A stretch of 64,000 bases of DNA from Paenibacillus sp. JDR-2 (lineage in GTDB: Bacteria; Bacillota; Bacilli; Paenibacillales; Paenibacillaceae), in the NCBI RefSeq assembly GCF_000023585.1, contig NC_012914.1:6393501-6457500 (forward strand), read 5' to 3'. The position numbers and the translations under genes are program-made. How positions within the stretch are numbered: position 1 is the stretch's first letter; every line of letters begins with the position of its first letter. The notes under the pieces are model-generated. The model was not told the DNA's origin and made no database searches. It saw only the letters and a list, made by a program, of their open reading frames with translations. Positions 44,003 to 52,736 of this stretch are shown here, one piece after another.

Positions 44003-44028
44003 CACGTATGTCGCGTAGGCTTATATGA

Positions 44029-44907
44029 CTATTTTCGTTTCCAAATCGCTTCCCGGTAGGCTGTTGGCGTCTCCCCCATACGATTTTTAAACGTTCGCGT
44101 AAAAGCATACAAAGAAGAATATCCCGTCGTATAAGCGACCTCCGTAATGGAGGCATCCGTCTCCGCAAGAAGCCGCTTGGCGGATTCCATCCTTACCTGC
44201 GTGATGAACTCGCTTGGCGGCATTCCAACCTTTTCCGAAAAAGCAACAGAGTAATACGTCCGGTTCATTCCCGCTGCCTTGGCTGCCTGCTGGACCGTGA
44301 TGCCTTCCGTGGCATGCTGCCGGATATAGGACATGCTTTGCTTGACCCAATCCGTGGCATTCAGGGCATACGCATGGGGAGCCGTCCGGCATAAGGCTGC
44401 CAATAGACGGTACAGCAGGCTTTGCATATCGAGTGAACGAACATGGGCGCTCTCCGTCTCCCTGCTCCGCATCCAATCAAGCAAGCCAAGAAGCGCCCGC
44501 TCCGCCTCTTGCGTCCATGCGTTCTCCAGAAACGGCCTTTCGCAACTTATGCCGGTAAGCGCCAGCATCTCTGCTGCCCGTGGACCATCCATCACAATCC
44601 AGCTCATCCGGGGCGGCTTTTCCCCTTCTATCGCATAGTACGTATAGGTACGCGCAGGGAACAAGCAGAAGAGATCCCCTGCCGACAGCGTTACGCCATT
44701 ATCCGCATCCCACTCTACCCGTACGAAGCCTTCCTTTACGATATGCAGGCTGTAGCTCTCAATCCTTTTGGGTCCGGCACTGTAACCTTGCCTGGTCTCC
44801 GTCATCCCCCCTCTTACGGGCCATATCGAGCCTTGCTTATCCAGCTCGCTTATCGCATGAAACAGAAACTCGGCGGTTTCGAAGCCTCCCGAACTATTGC
44901 TATTCAT
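44029..44907 (-). CDS. AraC-family regulator next to a sulfatase
   Basis: This 292-residue regulator has an N-terminal cupin-like sensing domain (GPKRIESYSLHIVKEG, DLFCLFPARTYTYY) and two helix-turn-helix motifs at about 195-290 (VGMPPSEFITQVRMESAKRL, TGYSSLYAFTRTFKNRMG). The ATG at 44907 after GTAGGGGGCGG is preferred over the one at 44931. It is divergent from the sulfatase gene with a 105-base gap and probably controls it. It is a clear paralogue of the regulator at 57968-58819, sharing GPKRIE-YS-H. Confidence 0.9.
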   Translation of the reverse strand: MNSNSSGGFETAEFLFHAISELDKQGSIWPVRGGMTETRQGYSAGPKRIESYSLHIVKEGFVRVEWDADNGVTLSAGDLFCLFPARTYTYYAIEGEKPPRMSWIVMDGPRAAEMLALTGISCERPFLENAWTQEAERALLGLLDWMRSRETESAHVRSLDMQSLLYRLLAALCRTAPHAYALNATDWVKQSMSYIRQHATEGITVQQAAKAAGMNRTYYSVAFSEKVGMPPSEFITQVRMESAKRLLAETDASITEVAYTTGYSSLYAFTRTFKNRMGETPTAYREAIWKRK

Positions 44908-45012
44908 CACAATCCGCCCCCTACCTGACAAATTGGTAAATCAACCATACATGATGCTATTTTACGACTGCCTCATATCCATTACAATGATTGGCATGGA
45001 GGCGATTTTCTC

Positions 45013-46548
45013 TTGAAAAAACCAAACATTTTGTTGATTACAAGCGATCAGCAGCACTGGAATACGCTAGGTTATTTCAATAACGAATTAAGCACGCCCA
45101 ATTTAGACCGTCTTATTAAGGCCGGCACAACCTTTACGAGAGCCTACTGTCCGAATCCGACCTGCACGCCAAGCCGTGCATCCATTATTACGGGCCAATA
45201 CCCAAGCCAGCATGGCGCTTGGACGCTTGGAACCAAGCTTCTGGAAGACCGGCACTTCGTCGGGGAAGATTTTAATTCTGCCGGCTACAAAACCGCGCTT
45301 GTTGGCAAAGCCCATTTTCAGCCGTTGTCTTCAACGGAGGAGTACCCGTCGCTTGAGGCTTATCCGGTCCTGCAGGATTTGGAGATGTGGAAGCAATTCA
45401 ACGGTCCTTTCTACGGCTTCGAGCATGTCGAGCTAACGCGCAATCATACCAACGAAGCTCATGTAGGCCAGCACTATGCCTTATGGATGGAGGAGAAAGG
45501 CTGCGTCAATTGGCGCGATTATTTCCTTCCTCCAACAGGCAACATGGATCCCGCCATTACGTACAAGTGGCCGATTCCCGAAAAATATCATTACAACACC
45601 TGGATCGCGGAGCGCACGAACGCGCTTATGGAGCAATACGCCGAAGAAGACAAACCGTTCTTCCTCTGGTCAAGCTTCTTCGACCCGCATCCGGAATACC
45701 TGGTGCCGGAACCTTGGGATACAATGTACGATCCGGATTCCCTGACGATTCCGGATATCGTGCCGGGCGAGCACGACAAAAACCCGCCTCATTTCGGCCT
45801 CACGCAAGAGGACAATCCGGACTTCTCCCCTTGGGCGGAAACGGGTAATGGCATTCACGGTTACCGTTCGCACCATTACTATGAATACGGGGAGAAGAAG
45901 AAGCTTACCGACTACGACAAGAAGAAGCTGGTCGCCGTCTATTACGGCATGATCAGCATGATGGACAAATATATCGGAACCATCCTCGACAAGCTCGAAG
46001 AGCTTGGCATCGCGGACAATACTGTCGTCGTCTTTACGACGGATCATGGACATTTCTTCGGCCAGCACGGTCTGCAGGCCAAAGGCGGCTTCCATTACGA
46101 AGACCTGATTCGCCTGCCCTTTATCGTGCGTTATCCGGGACAGGTTCCGGCGGGAGTAACGTCAGACGCGATCCAATCGCTGGTTGACCTTGCGCCAACG
46201 TTCCTGTCGCTCAGCGGCATTCCGGTTCCGCATGCGATAACCGGCGTCGATCAAAGCGAGGTATGGAGAGGCACGGCATCCGCTGCCAGAGATCATGCCA
46301 TCTGCGAATTCCGTCACGAGCCAACAACCATTCATCAGAAAACGTACGTCGACCAGCGTTATAAAATCACGGTCTATTACAACCAAACCTACGGGGAAAT
46401 CTTCGATCTGCAGGATGACCCAAGCGAGCTTAACAACTTGTGGGACGATCCGGCATACGCGGCGCTGAAATCCGAGCTTCTGCTCAAGTACATCTGGGCG
46501 GAGCTTGGCAAGGAGCCGATGCCGATGCCGCGCATCTCGGGCGCGTAG
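45013..46548 (+). CDS. Sulfatase (alkaline phosphatase superfamily)
   Basis: This 511-residue sulfatase has the metal-binding start NILLITSDQQHWNTLG, the formylglycine motif CTPSR (Cys51, to be oxidised by a maturation enzyme) followed by ASIITGQYPSQHG, and FTTDHGHFFGQHG. It removes sulfate esters from an unknown substrate, perhaps a sulfated sugar. There is no signal peptide, so it is cytoplasmic. The start is TTG at 45013, with GGAGGCG upstream and no ATG nearby. It stands alone, without a hydrolase or maturation gene beside it. Confidence 0.92.
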   Translation: MKKPNILLITSDQQHWNTLGYFNNELSTPNLDRLIKAGTTFTRAYCPNPTCTPSRASIITGQYPSQHGAWTLGTKLLEDRHFVGEDFNSAGYKTALVGKAHFQPLSSTEEYPSLEAYPVLQDLEMWKQFNGPFYGFEHVELTRNHTNEAHVGQHYALWMEEKGCVNWRDYFLPPTGNMDPAITYKWPIPEKYHYNTWIAERTNALMEQYAEEDKPFFLWSSFFDPHPEYLVPEPWDTMYDPDSLTIPDIVPGEHDKNPPHFGLTQEDNPDFSPWAETGNGIHGYRSHHYYEYGEKKKLTDYDKKKLVAVYYGMISMMDKYIGTILDKLEELGIADNTVVVFTTDHGHFFGQHGLQAKGGFHYEDLIRLPFIVRYPGQVPAGVTSDAIQSLVDLAPTFLSLSGIPVPHAITGVDQSEVWRGTASAARDHAICEFRHEPTTIHQKTYVDQRYKITVYYNQTYGEIFDLQDDPSELNNLWDDPAYAALKSELLLKYIWAELGKEPMPMPRISGA

Positions 46549-46556
46549 GCGCAACG

Positions 46557-46602
46557 AACAAGGGCTATCCCAGTCATAAAGGACGTGGAATAGCCCTTGT
46601 TC
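46557..46602 (+). terminator. Hairpin after the sulfatase gene
   Basis: AACAAGGGCTAT and ATAGCCCTTGTT form a 12-bp stem with a further CCA/TGG pair inside. The T tract after it is poor, but the position 8 bases after the stop codon fits a terminator. Confidence 0.6.
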
Positions 46603-46736
46603 ATTGCTGCATTTCCCCATGCTTAGCGGCCAGGTCAACAATGACCATTGGACACTTCTGCCCTCTCCCCGACATGAAAAAGAACCACGTTGGATTTCGT
46701 CCATCGTAATGGGCAGTTTATGCCCCCTAACTCGAT

Positions 46737-46823
46737 CTACATTGGATTGCCTACAGTATAATCAGCTCAAATGGACTATAGTTACTCATTCTGCTTCCTT
46801 TTACTGTAGTGAATCCAACGTAG
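46737..46823. repeat. Foldback repeat with 22-bp arms
   Basis: The arms at 46737-46758 and 46802-46823 match at 19 of 22 bases in inverted orientation (core TTGGATT and CTACAGTA) around a 43-base loop. It lies in the 460-base gap between the sulfatase and GH2 genes, which holds no supported gene. It looks like a non-autonomous intergenic repeat. Confidence 0.65.
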
Positions 46824-46824
46824 C

Positions 46825-46872
46825 CGCTGGATGCTCCCTTTTACTCGTATTTTTCTTGGAGGAAATCCAGCG
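46825..46872. repeat. Second, smaller foldback with the same core
   Basis: CGCTGGAT and ATCCAGCG (with inner CTCC/GGAG) form a hairpin directly after the larger foldback. The core is a variant of the CGTTGGATT of the first repeat. Another copy of CTCCAGCG lies near 46922 and CGTTGGATTT near 46688. Confidence 0.5.
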
Positions 46873-46951
46873 TACGGGACTCCGCCATGAAGATAGATTA
46901 CATGCCGTTATCTATGAATGAACTCCAGCGTTTATAGCCTGTTATGACCGC

Positions 46952-46988
46952 AAAGAACCGGGCCTGCACGCTGCAGACTCGGTTCTTT
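46952..46988 (-). terminator. Terminator of the arabinoside operon
   Basis: AAAGAACCG and CGGTTCTTT form the stem. It lies 20 bases after the GH2 stop codon on the minus strand. Confidence 0.6.
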
Positions 46989-47007
46989 TGCGATATTACG
47001 GAGGAAA

Positions 47008-48771
47008 TCAGCCCAAGTTAATAGCCCGAATCTCTTCCAGCGGAATCTTTGGCTTGCGATTCTCCGTGAGCAGACCGTTAATTTCCTGCTGCACGTCGGC
47101 CACCTGCGTATAGCAATAGCCGCAAATGTAATCGACGGACTTGATGGCTTGCGTAAGCCCCTTGAAGCGTTCCGTGAAGGCTTCGACCGAATCCACCTGC
47201 TCCCCATAGCCCCAGCCCTTGTCCGACTGGAATGCAATGCCGCCGAACTCGCTGATGATAATCGGCTGTCCCCGGTAGCCGTAGCCTTCGGCGAAAGCAT
47301 ATTTCCAATGGTTGCAGGTTGTCTCGCCTGACATGATGCCGTCCTTGTTATCCCGGTACCGCTTCAGGAATCCGTCCCCGGTCTGGACGTAATCATGCAG
47401 CGTCACGATATCCGACACGGTATGCTCCCAGCCGTCGTTGACGATAACCGGGCGATTCGGATCGAACGACTTCGTGAGATGGTAAATGCCTTCCGTGAAT
47501 TTCTGCTGCCGCTTGTCGCGAAGGATGTTGCCAATGCCCCACGACTCGTTGAACGGCACCCACGTAATGATGCTCGGATGGTTATGCTGCTGCTTGATAA
47601 TTTCAAGCCATTCTCTCGTGAAAGCCTCGACCGCGCGGTCATGGAACTCGAAGGTCGCCGCCATCTCCGACCAGACGAGCAGCCCCTTTACGTCGCACCA
47701 ATAGAGAAAACGGGCGTCCTCGATCTTCATATGCTTGCGCACGCCGTTGTAGCCCATCGCCAGGATCAGGTCGATATCCTCTATCAAAGCTTCTTCGCTT
47801 GGAGGCGTCAGATGGCTGTCCGTCCAGTAGCCTTGGTCCAAAATAAGCCGTTGGTAGATCGGCGCGTTGTTCAGCAGCACTTTTCCGTTCTCGATGGATA
47901 TTTTCCGCATGCCGAAATAAGAAAGCGTACGGTCGACAACATGTCCGCCCGAGGTCAGGACGAACTCCACATCGTACAAATTCGGACGGGCCGGGGTCCA
48001 ATACGCCCGCTTCCACGGTCCGTTTGCTTCATGGTGAAGATCAACCTCAACCGTAAGGCACGGACGGTCAATCCCCAGCGCAACCCGCTTCACGGGCTGC
48101 CCCTTGAATGTAACGATGGCCTCCAGCAGAAGATCGCCTCCGGGCCGGACACCGTTCACTTCGTAATCGAACCGAACGACATGACGGTCGAGATCCGGCG
48201 TAATTTTGACCGATTCCAGCCGCTCTTCTTCTACGTATTCCATCCATACCGTCTGCCAGATGCCCGTCGTTTGCACGTAGAAGCATTCAAAATTATCCGG
48301 CACCCAGCGCTGCTTGCCTCTCGGCTGATAGCAGCTGTTACTGTCCGTTACTTTCACCGTTATCCGGTTATCGGCTCCGAACTTGAAGTGCGGCGTCATG
48401 TCGACGGAGAATGCCGCATAGCCGCCTTGATGACTTCCGGCCAGCTCGCCGTTAATCCATACTTTGGCATCGTAGTCTACCGCCTGAAAATGCAGGATAG
48501 CCTGCTTGCCCGACGCTTCCGCCGGAACGGAGATCTCTCTGCTGTACCACACGTAAGGATGAAAGCTTTCCTCTCCGATGCCGCTGGCTTTTGTTTCGTA
48601 CGTAAACGGTACGTTAATCCGGTGTGTTGCCGTAAACCTTTCCTGCCACTTCTCGCGCTCGCCGGCGTTTGCGTCGTCGAAGCGGAAGTCCCATTCGCCG
48701 TTCAGATTATGCCAATCGCCGCGCACGAGCTGGGGTCTAGGATAGTCCTTGCTATATGATTTCGTCGTCAT
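47008..48771 (-). CDS. GH2 family glycoside hydrolase
   Basis: This 587-residue enzyme has the GH2 order: a jelly-roll domain (NLNGEWDFRFDD, VPFTYETKASG, AVDYDAKVWING), an Ig-like domain and a TIM barrel with the acid/base Glu409 in VPFNESWG and the nucleophile Glu508 in ISEFGG. It lacks the C-terminal domains of LacZ-type enzymes and is nearer the size of beta-glucuronidases or short beta-galactosidases; the exact sugar is uncertain. The ATG at 48771 after GGAGGT is preferred over 48816, which lies inside the GH51 gene. It has no signal peptide and is the last gene of the operon. Confidence 0.88.
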   Translation of the reverse strand: MTTKSYSKDYPRPQLVRGDWHNLNGEWDFRFDDANAGEREKWQERFTATHRINVPFTYETKASGIGEESFHPYVWYSREISVPAEASGKQAILHFQAVDYDAKVWINGELAGSHQGGYAAFSVDMTPHFKFGADNRITVKVTDSNSCYQPRGKQRWVPDNFECFYVQTTGIWQTVWMEYVEEERLESVKITPDLDRHVVRFDYEVNGVRPGGDLLLEAIVTFKGQPVKRVALGIDRPCLTVEVDLHHEANGPWKRAYWTPARPNLYDVEFVLTSGGHVVDRTLSYFGMRKISIENGKVLLNNAPIYQRLILDQGYWTDSHLTPPSEEALIEDIDLILAMGYNGVRKHMKIEDARFLYWCDVKGLLVWSEMAATFEFHDRAVEAFTREWLEIIKQQHNHPSIITWVPFNESWGIGNILRDKRQQKFTEGIYHLTKSFDPNRPVIVNDGWEHTVSDIVTLHDYVQTGDGFLKRYRDNKDGIMSGETTCNHWKYAFAEGYGYRGQPIIISEFGGIAFQSDKGWGYGEQVDSVEAFTERFKGLTQAIKSVDYICGYCYTQVADVQQEINGLLTENRKPKIPLEEIRAINLG

Positions 48772-48787
48772 GCTGTACCTCCTGCTC

Positions 48788-50803
48788 CTATACCTTGCCT
48801 TGAAATACCGCCGCATAGATGGAAGACGGGCGAAGCGGAACGCCGCGCTGCCACTCGGCTGCCTGCATGGTCCGGCTCTTGCTCACGATGTTCCCCGGCT
48901 CGAAAACGCTGTTGATCTCATCGTAGCCTTCGCCGGTAATTTCGTGCAGTACCATCTCTCCGGCTGCGTCGAAGGCAGCCAGATCCAGCACGGCATTCAC
49001 TTCGTTCAGCCCGCGGTTAACGATAAATACCGTAACGGTATCGCCGGCTCCGTTGATGCCCGCCGCGATGTCCAGCTCCGGCAGCCCGTTCAGCTCTACC
49101 GGCGTCTCCTTTTGCGACGGCACGGCAAATGTCGCGCAGTCCGCCTGCACGGCAAGCATATGCTGCAGGTTGCGGTTTGCGTACAGCTTCATGACCTCAT
49201 AGGTCGGCGTCCCGTACACGTCGAGCGGCCGATTGCTCCAGCCGGACTCTTTGCCGCAATATTGGTCGGCATAATGATCGCCAACCCGGATGCAGCCGCC
49301 GAGCCAGCCATTGACCAGATCGGAGAAGCTGCCGATATGAACCATATCGCTTGAACGAAGCATCTCGTTCAGATTGGCGGCATTGGCAACCGCCGCGCCA
49401 AGCGTATGCTCGTTCGGCAGCCCTTTGCGGATCGTATTCGGATAATACATCGTGTTGTATTCCGTAATAGCGATTTTGACATGGGCATGCTTCGGGCTTG
49501 CCTTAATGCTGTCCGTCGTCTCCCGCAAGTAATGCCGCGTGAATTCCGGATAAGCAGCAATTGCTTTATACCGGTCTTCCGAAGGCGTGCTACTGTTCAT
49601 ACCGAAAGGTCCGTAGCCATGGTAGATATGCAGGGTCAAATAGTCGATCAGCTCGCCTGCCTGCTCCAGCACCGGCTTGTTCCATGCTTGGTCGTAATGG
49701 CCGCAGGCCAGCAGCACGATGGAAGGGTCCGCCGCTTTCATCGCTTGGGCGAACGACACCGTACGCGCCGCGAACTCCTCGGCGGAGCATGTTCCTACTT
49801 GCCAGCCTCCCCATACCTCGTTGCCAATCTCCCAATGTTTCACGCCATATGGCTCGGGATATCCGTTCGCGGCGCGCAAAGCGCCCATCGGCGTATCGGC
49901 CGAGCCATTGCAATACTCGATCCATGCCGCCGCCTCTTCGGGCGTTCCGGATCCGTCATTCACGCAAATGAGAGGCTCTACCTGCAGCTCCCGGCAGAAG
50001 GCGATAAATTCGTCCGTGCCGAAATATTTGCTCGTCCAGCCGCCCCATGCCTCGTTGTACATGACCGGTCTCTCCAGCACGGGACCAACGCCATGCTCCC
50101 AATGGTAGGCGCTGATGTAGTTGCCCGCCAGTCTCATCATGCCGGCGTTCAGCTCTCTGGTCATATCGACGACCTCGCGCTTCACCAGGGCGATACTGTC
50201 GGCTGCAAGCAGGGATACATGATCGAGCCAGAGCATACCGGTCGATACGTGATCCGCCCAGCGTGGATGGTCACCAGGGATGTAGACGCGAAGCTCGGCG
50301 TCGGCGCAAGCACGGGATACGGCTAAGTCCGCTTCGTATTCCCGCCAGTTATGGCCGGCGAGCTCGATAATCACAGAACCAAGCGTTTCCTCCGTATGCC
50401 GGTCTACCGCTTCCACGACCAGCCGCTTCAGCTCTATGGACGCGCGGGCAACGACTTTCAACTTATAATCGGCAGGCCCTTTGAGGGCGGCCTTCTGCGC
50501 AATCCCGGCATAGGCCTCATCATCGCTTAACAAGCGGATGCGCTGCGCCCGTCCCGAATGCTTGGGCGCGGGCGCCTCCAGCGCGTATTTCGTATTGCGT
50601 CCGTTCGTATAGGCTTGCCAGCTTCCGGATATTTCCCGCTTCGTTTCGGACTCGCTCTCGAAATCCATATCCTTAAGCGGGAAGGCCAGCATGGCTTCCA
50701 TATGGTCCCGGATATCCTCGACAAAGTGGCCGAACAGGAACGGGTTGACGGCATGCCGGCTCGCTCCGGCGCAATCGACGGTTATGTTAGCTTTGTTAGT
50801 CAA
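48788..50803 (-). CDS. GH51 alpha-L-arabinofuranosidase
   Basis: This 671-residue enzyme releases arabinose from arabinosides. Motifs seen are FLFGHFVEDI at the start, WEIGNEVWGGW with the acid/base Glu329 and AITEYNTMYY with the nucleophile Glu448, then a C-terminal beta-sandwich. A lectin-like insertion lies before the barrel (about 90-190). It has no signal peptide, so it works on imported oligosaccharides. The start is TTG at 50803, six bases after GGAGG. It follows the permease genes by 35 bases and precedes GH2 by 16. Together these suggest use of arabinan or arabinogalactan fragments. Confidence 0.93.
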   Translation of the reverse strand: MTNKANITVDCAGASRHAVNPFLFGHFVEDIRDHMEAMLAFPLKDMDFESESETKREISGSWQAYTNGRNTKYALEAPAPKHSGRAQRIRLLSDDEAYAGIAQKAALKGPADYKLKVVARASIELKRLVVEAVDRHTEETLGSVIIELAGHNWREYEADLAVSRACADAELRVYIPGDHPRWADHVSTGMLWLDHVSLLAADSIALVKREVVDMTRELNAGMMRLAGNYISAYHWEHGVGPVLERPVMYNEAWGGWTSKYFGTDEFIAFCRELQVEPLICVNDGSGTPEEAAAWIEYCNGSADTPMGALRAANGYPEPYGVKHWEIGNEVWGGWQVGTCSAEEFAARTVSFAQAMKAADPSIVLLACGHYDQAWNKPVLEQAGELIDYLTLHIYHGYGPFGMNSSTPSEDRYKAIAAYPEFTRHYLRETTDSIKASPKHAHVKIAITEYNTMYYPNTIRKGLPNEHTLGAAVANAANLNEMLRSSDMVHIGSFSDLVNGWLGGCIRVGDHYADQYCGKESGWSNRPLDVYGTPTYEVMKLYANRNLQHMLAVQADCATFAVPSQKETPVELNGLPELDIAAGINGAGDTVTVFIVNRGLNEVNAVLDLAAFDAAGEMVLHEITGEGYDEINSVFEPGNIVSKSRTMQAAEWQRGVPLRPSSIYAAVFQGKV

Positions 50804-50838
50804 AATGAACCTCCATAGAAATCGTTAGTATAGTCGCC

Positions 50839-51726
50839 TTATCCCTTGATGGAGCCGATCATGACGCCTTTGACGAAATGCCGCTGCACAAAGGGATACA
50901 TGACCAGCACGGGCAGGCTGGATACAATGATAACCGCGAATTTAATGCTCTCCGACAGCAAAATTTGCTTCTCCAGGCCAACGCTTCCGCCGTCCGTTTG
51001 GGCAGATTGACTGATCAGCAAGATTTCGCGGAGCACCAGCTGAAGCGGATATTTGCCTTCATCGCGAATATAAATCAGTGCGTTGAAGAACGAGTTCCAG
51101 TGGCCAACCGCGTAGAACAGCACCATGACGGCCAGAATCGGCTTCGAGAGCGGCAGGATGATGCTGACAAGCAGTCTCCAGTTGGAGCAGCCGTCCATGT
51201 GGGCCGCCTCCTGCAGCTCCCAAGGGATACTATTCTGAAAATACGTGCGCATAACGATAAGATTGTAAGTCGCGATAGCGCCTGGCACGATCAGCGCCCA
51301 CATGGTGTCGACCATGCCCAGGTCTTTGACCAGCAAATAAGTCGGGATAAGACCCCCGCTGAAAAACATCGTCATCGTAATCAGGACCATAATCCCGTTG
51401 CGCAAAGGTAGATCCGGTCTCGACAGCGGATACGCCGCGAGAATCGTCATTATAATGTTAATGACGGTTCCGATGACCGTATACATAATCGAGTTGCCGT
51501 AGCCGATCCAGATCTTGTCGTTCTGCAAAATGTTGGCGTAAGCCTCGACATTGAGGCCTTGCGGCAGCAGCCACACGTCGCCGTTTAATACTTTGGACGG
51601 GTCGCTGAACGACGCGCTGACAATAAACAGCAGCGGGTATAACACAATGATCATAATAATGGCGGCTATGATATATACAACTGCGTCGAACAAACGTTCA
51701 TTCGACGGACTTATGCTCTTTTCCAT
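50839..51726 (-). CDS. Sugar ABC transporter permease, LplC type (arabinoside locus)
   Basis: This 295-residue permease has about six helices (first near VVYIIAAIIMIIVLYPLLF) and the EAA loop QEAAHMDGCSNW. AAGGAGGT precedes the ATG. It closely resembles the permease at 20237-21148 (shared SFSDPS, KIWIGYGNSIMYTVIG pattern). It pairs with the LplB-type permease 14 bases upstream. Confidence 0.93.
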   Translation of the reverse strand: MEKSISPSNERLFDAVVYIIAAIIMIIVLYPLLFIVSASFSDPSKVLNGDVWLLPQGLNVEAYANILQNDKIWIGYGNSIMYTVIGTVINIIMTILAAYPLSRPDLPLRNGIMVLITMTMFFSGGLIPTYLLVKDLGMVDTMWALIVPGAIATYNLIVMRTYFQNSIPWELQEAAHMDGCSNWRLLVSIILPLSKPILAVMVLFYAVGHWNSFFNALIYIRDEGKYPLQLVLREILLISQSAQTDGGSVGLEKQILLSESIKFAVIIVSSLPVLVMYPFVQRHFVKGVMIGSIKG

Positions 51727-51740
51727 AAGCGGTTACCTCC

Positions 51741-52703
51741 TTACCATAAGCTCGTCTCCGACGTCTTGCGGGCAAAACGGTTTACGAGCAGCAGCAGCAT
51801 AAGGTTGATCACCGAGTTGAACAGACCGATGGCCGCCGTGTAGCTGTACTCGCCCTTCAAGATTCCCGTCGTATAGACGAACGTGGAGATGACGTCGCTG
51901 GATTCCAGATTCAGGTTGTTCTGCATTAGCAAAATTTTCTCGAAGCCGATGTTCATGAAATGGCCGATATCGAGAATGAGCAAGATGACGATAACCGGCA
52001 TAATACCCGGCAGCGATACGTGCCAGATGCGGCGGAGCCGCGAAGCGCCGTCCATCTTGGCTGCTTCGTACAGCTGGGGATTAACCCCGCTGAGCGCGGC
52101 GATATAGATAATGGATTGCCATCCCATGCTTTGCCAGATGTTCGAGCCGATAAAGATCGGCTTAAACCAGGCTGCTTCCTGCAGGAAATTAATCGGCGTG
52201 CCGCCAAACGCCTCGATCAGCTGGTTGATTGGTCCCGTCTTCGGCGACAGAAACACGTTTAGAATGCCTACGATGACAACAACCGAGATGAAATGAGGAA
52301 TGTACGTAATATTTTGCAGCCACTTGCTGTAGGCCCGGCTTTTGATTTCGTTCACGAGCAGCGCCAGCAGGATCGGTACCGGGAAGGCGATGAGGAGCGA
52401 GAATAAGTTGATGGATACCGTATTCCACAGCAGCCGCCAGAAGTAATACGAGTTGAAAAACCGTTCGAAATGGCCGAAGCCTTCCCACGGGCTGCCGATA
52501 ATGCCTTTGGCCGGATTGAAGTTTTTGAAGGCGATCTGCAGGCCGTACAGCGGCCCGTAATGGAAGATTAAATAAAAAGCGAGCGGCGGCAGCAGCATGA
52601 GATACAAATCGTACCGCTTCGCCATTTTTTTCAACAGCCCGTCGCTTCTCTTCTTGCGGCCGGGAACGGGGGCCGCCCCCGCGTTCTCGATCATGCTGTC
52701 CAT
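51741..52703 (-). CDS. Sugar ABC transporter permease, LplB type (arabinoside locus)
   Basis: This 320-residue permease has a basic N-terminus (GRKKRSDGLLKK), about six helices starting near LYLMLLPPLAFYLIF and the EAA loop YEAAKMDGASRL; it ends in SETSLW. AAGGAGGGG lies 8 bases before the ATG at 52703, so that start is better than the TTG at 52709. It follows the binding-protein gene after 33 bases. No hairpin separates them, unlike in the mannoside locus. Confidence 0.93.
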   Translation of the reverse strand: MDSMIENAGAAPVPGRKKRSDGLLKKMAKRYDLYLMLLPPLAFYLIFHYGPLYGLQIAFKNFNPAKGIIGSPWEGFGHFERFFNSYYFWRLLWNTVSINLFSLLIAFPVPILLALLVNEIKSRAYSKWLQNITYIPHFISVVVIVGILNVFLSPKTGPINQLIEAFGGTPINFLQEAAWFKPIFIGSNIWQSMGWQSIIYIAALSGVNPQLYEAAKMDGASRLRRIWHVSLPGIMPVIVILLILDIGHFMNIGFEKILLMQNNLNLESSDVISTFVYTTGILKGEYSYTAAIGLFNSVINLMLLLLVNRFARKTSETSLW

Positions 52704-52736
52704 GAGCAACCCCTCCTTCTCTTCGCGACATCACAT

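Noticed and set aside
47395..48759. Rightward frame of 454 codons opposite GH2
   Set aside because: It is antisense to a gene with both GH2 catalytic residues.
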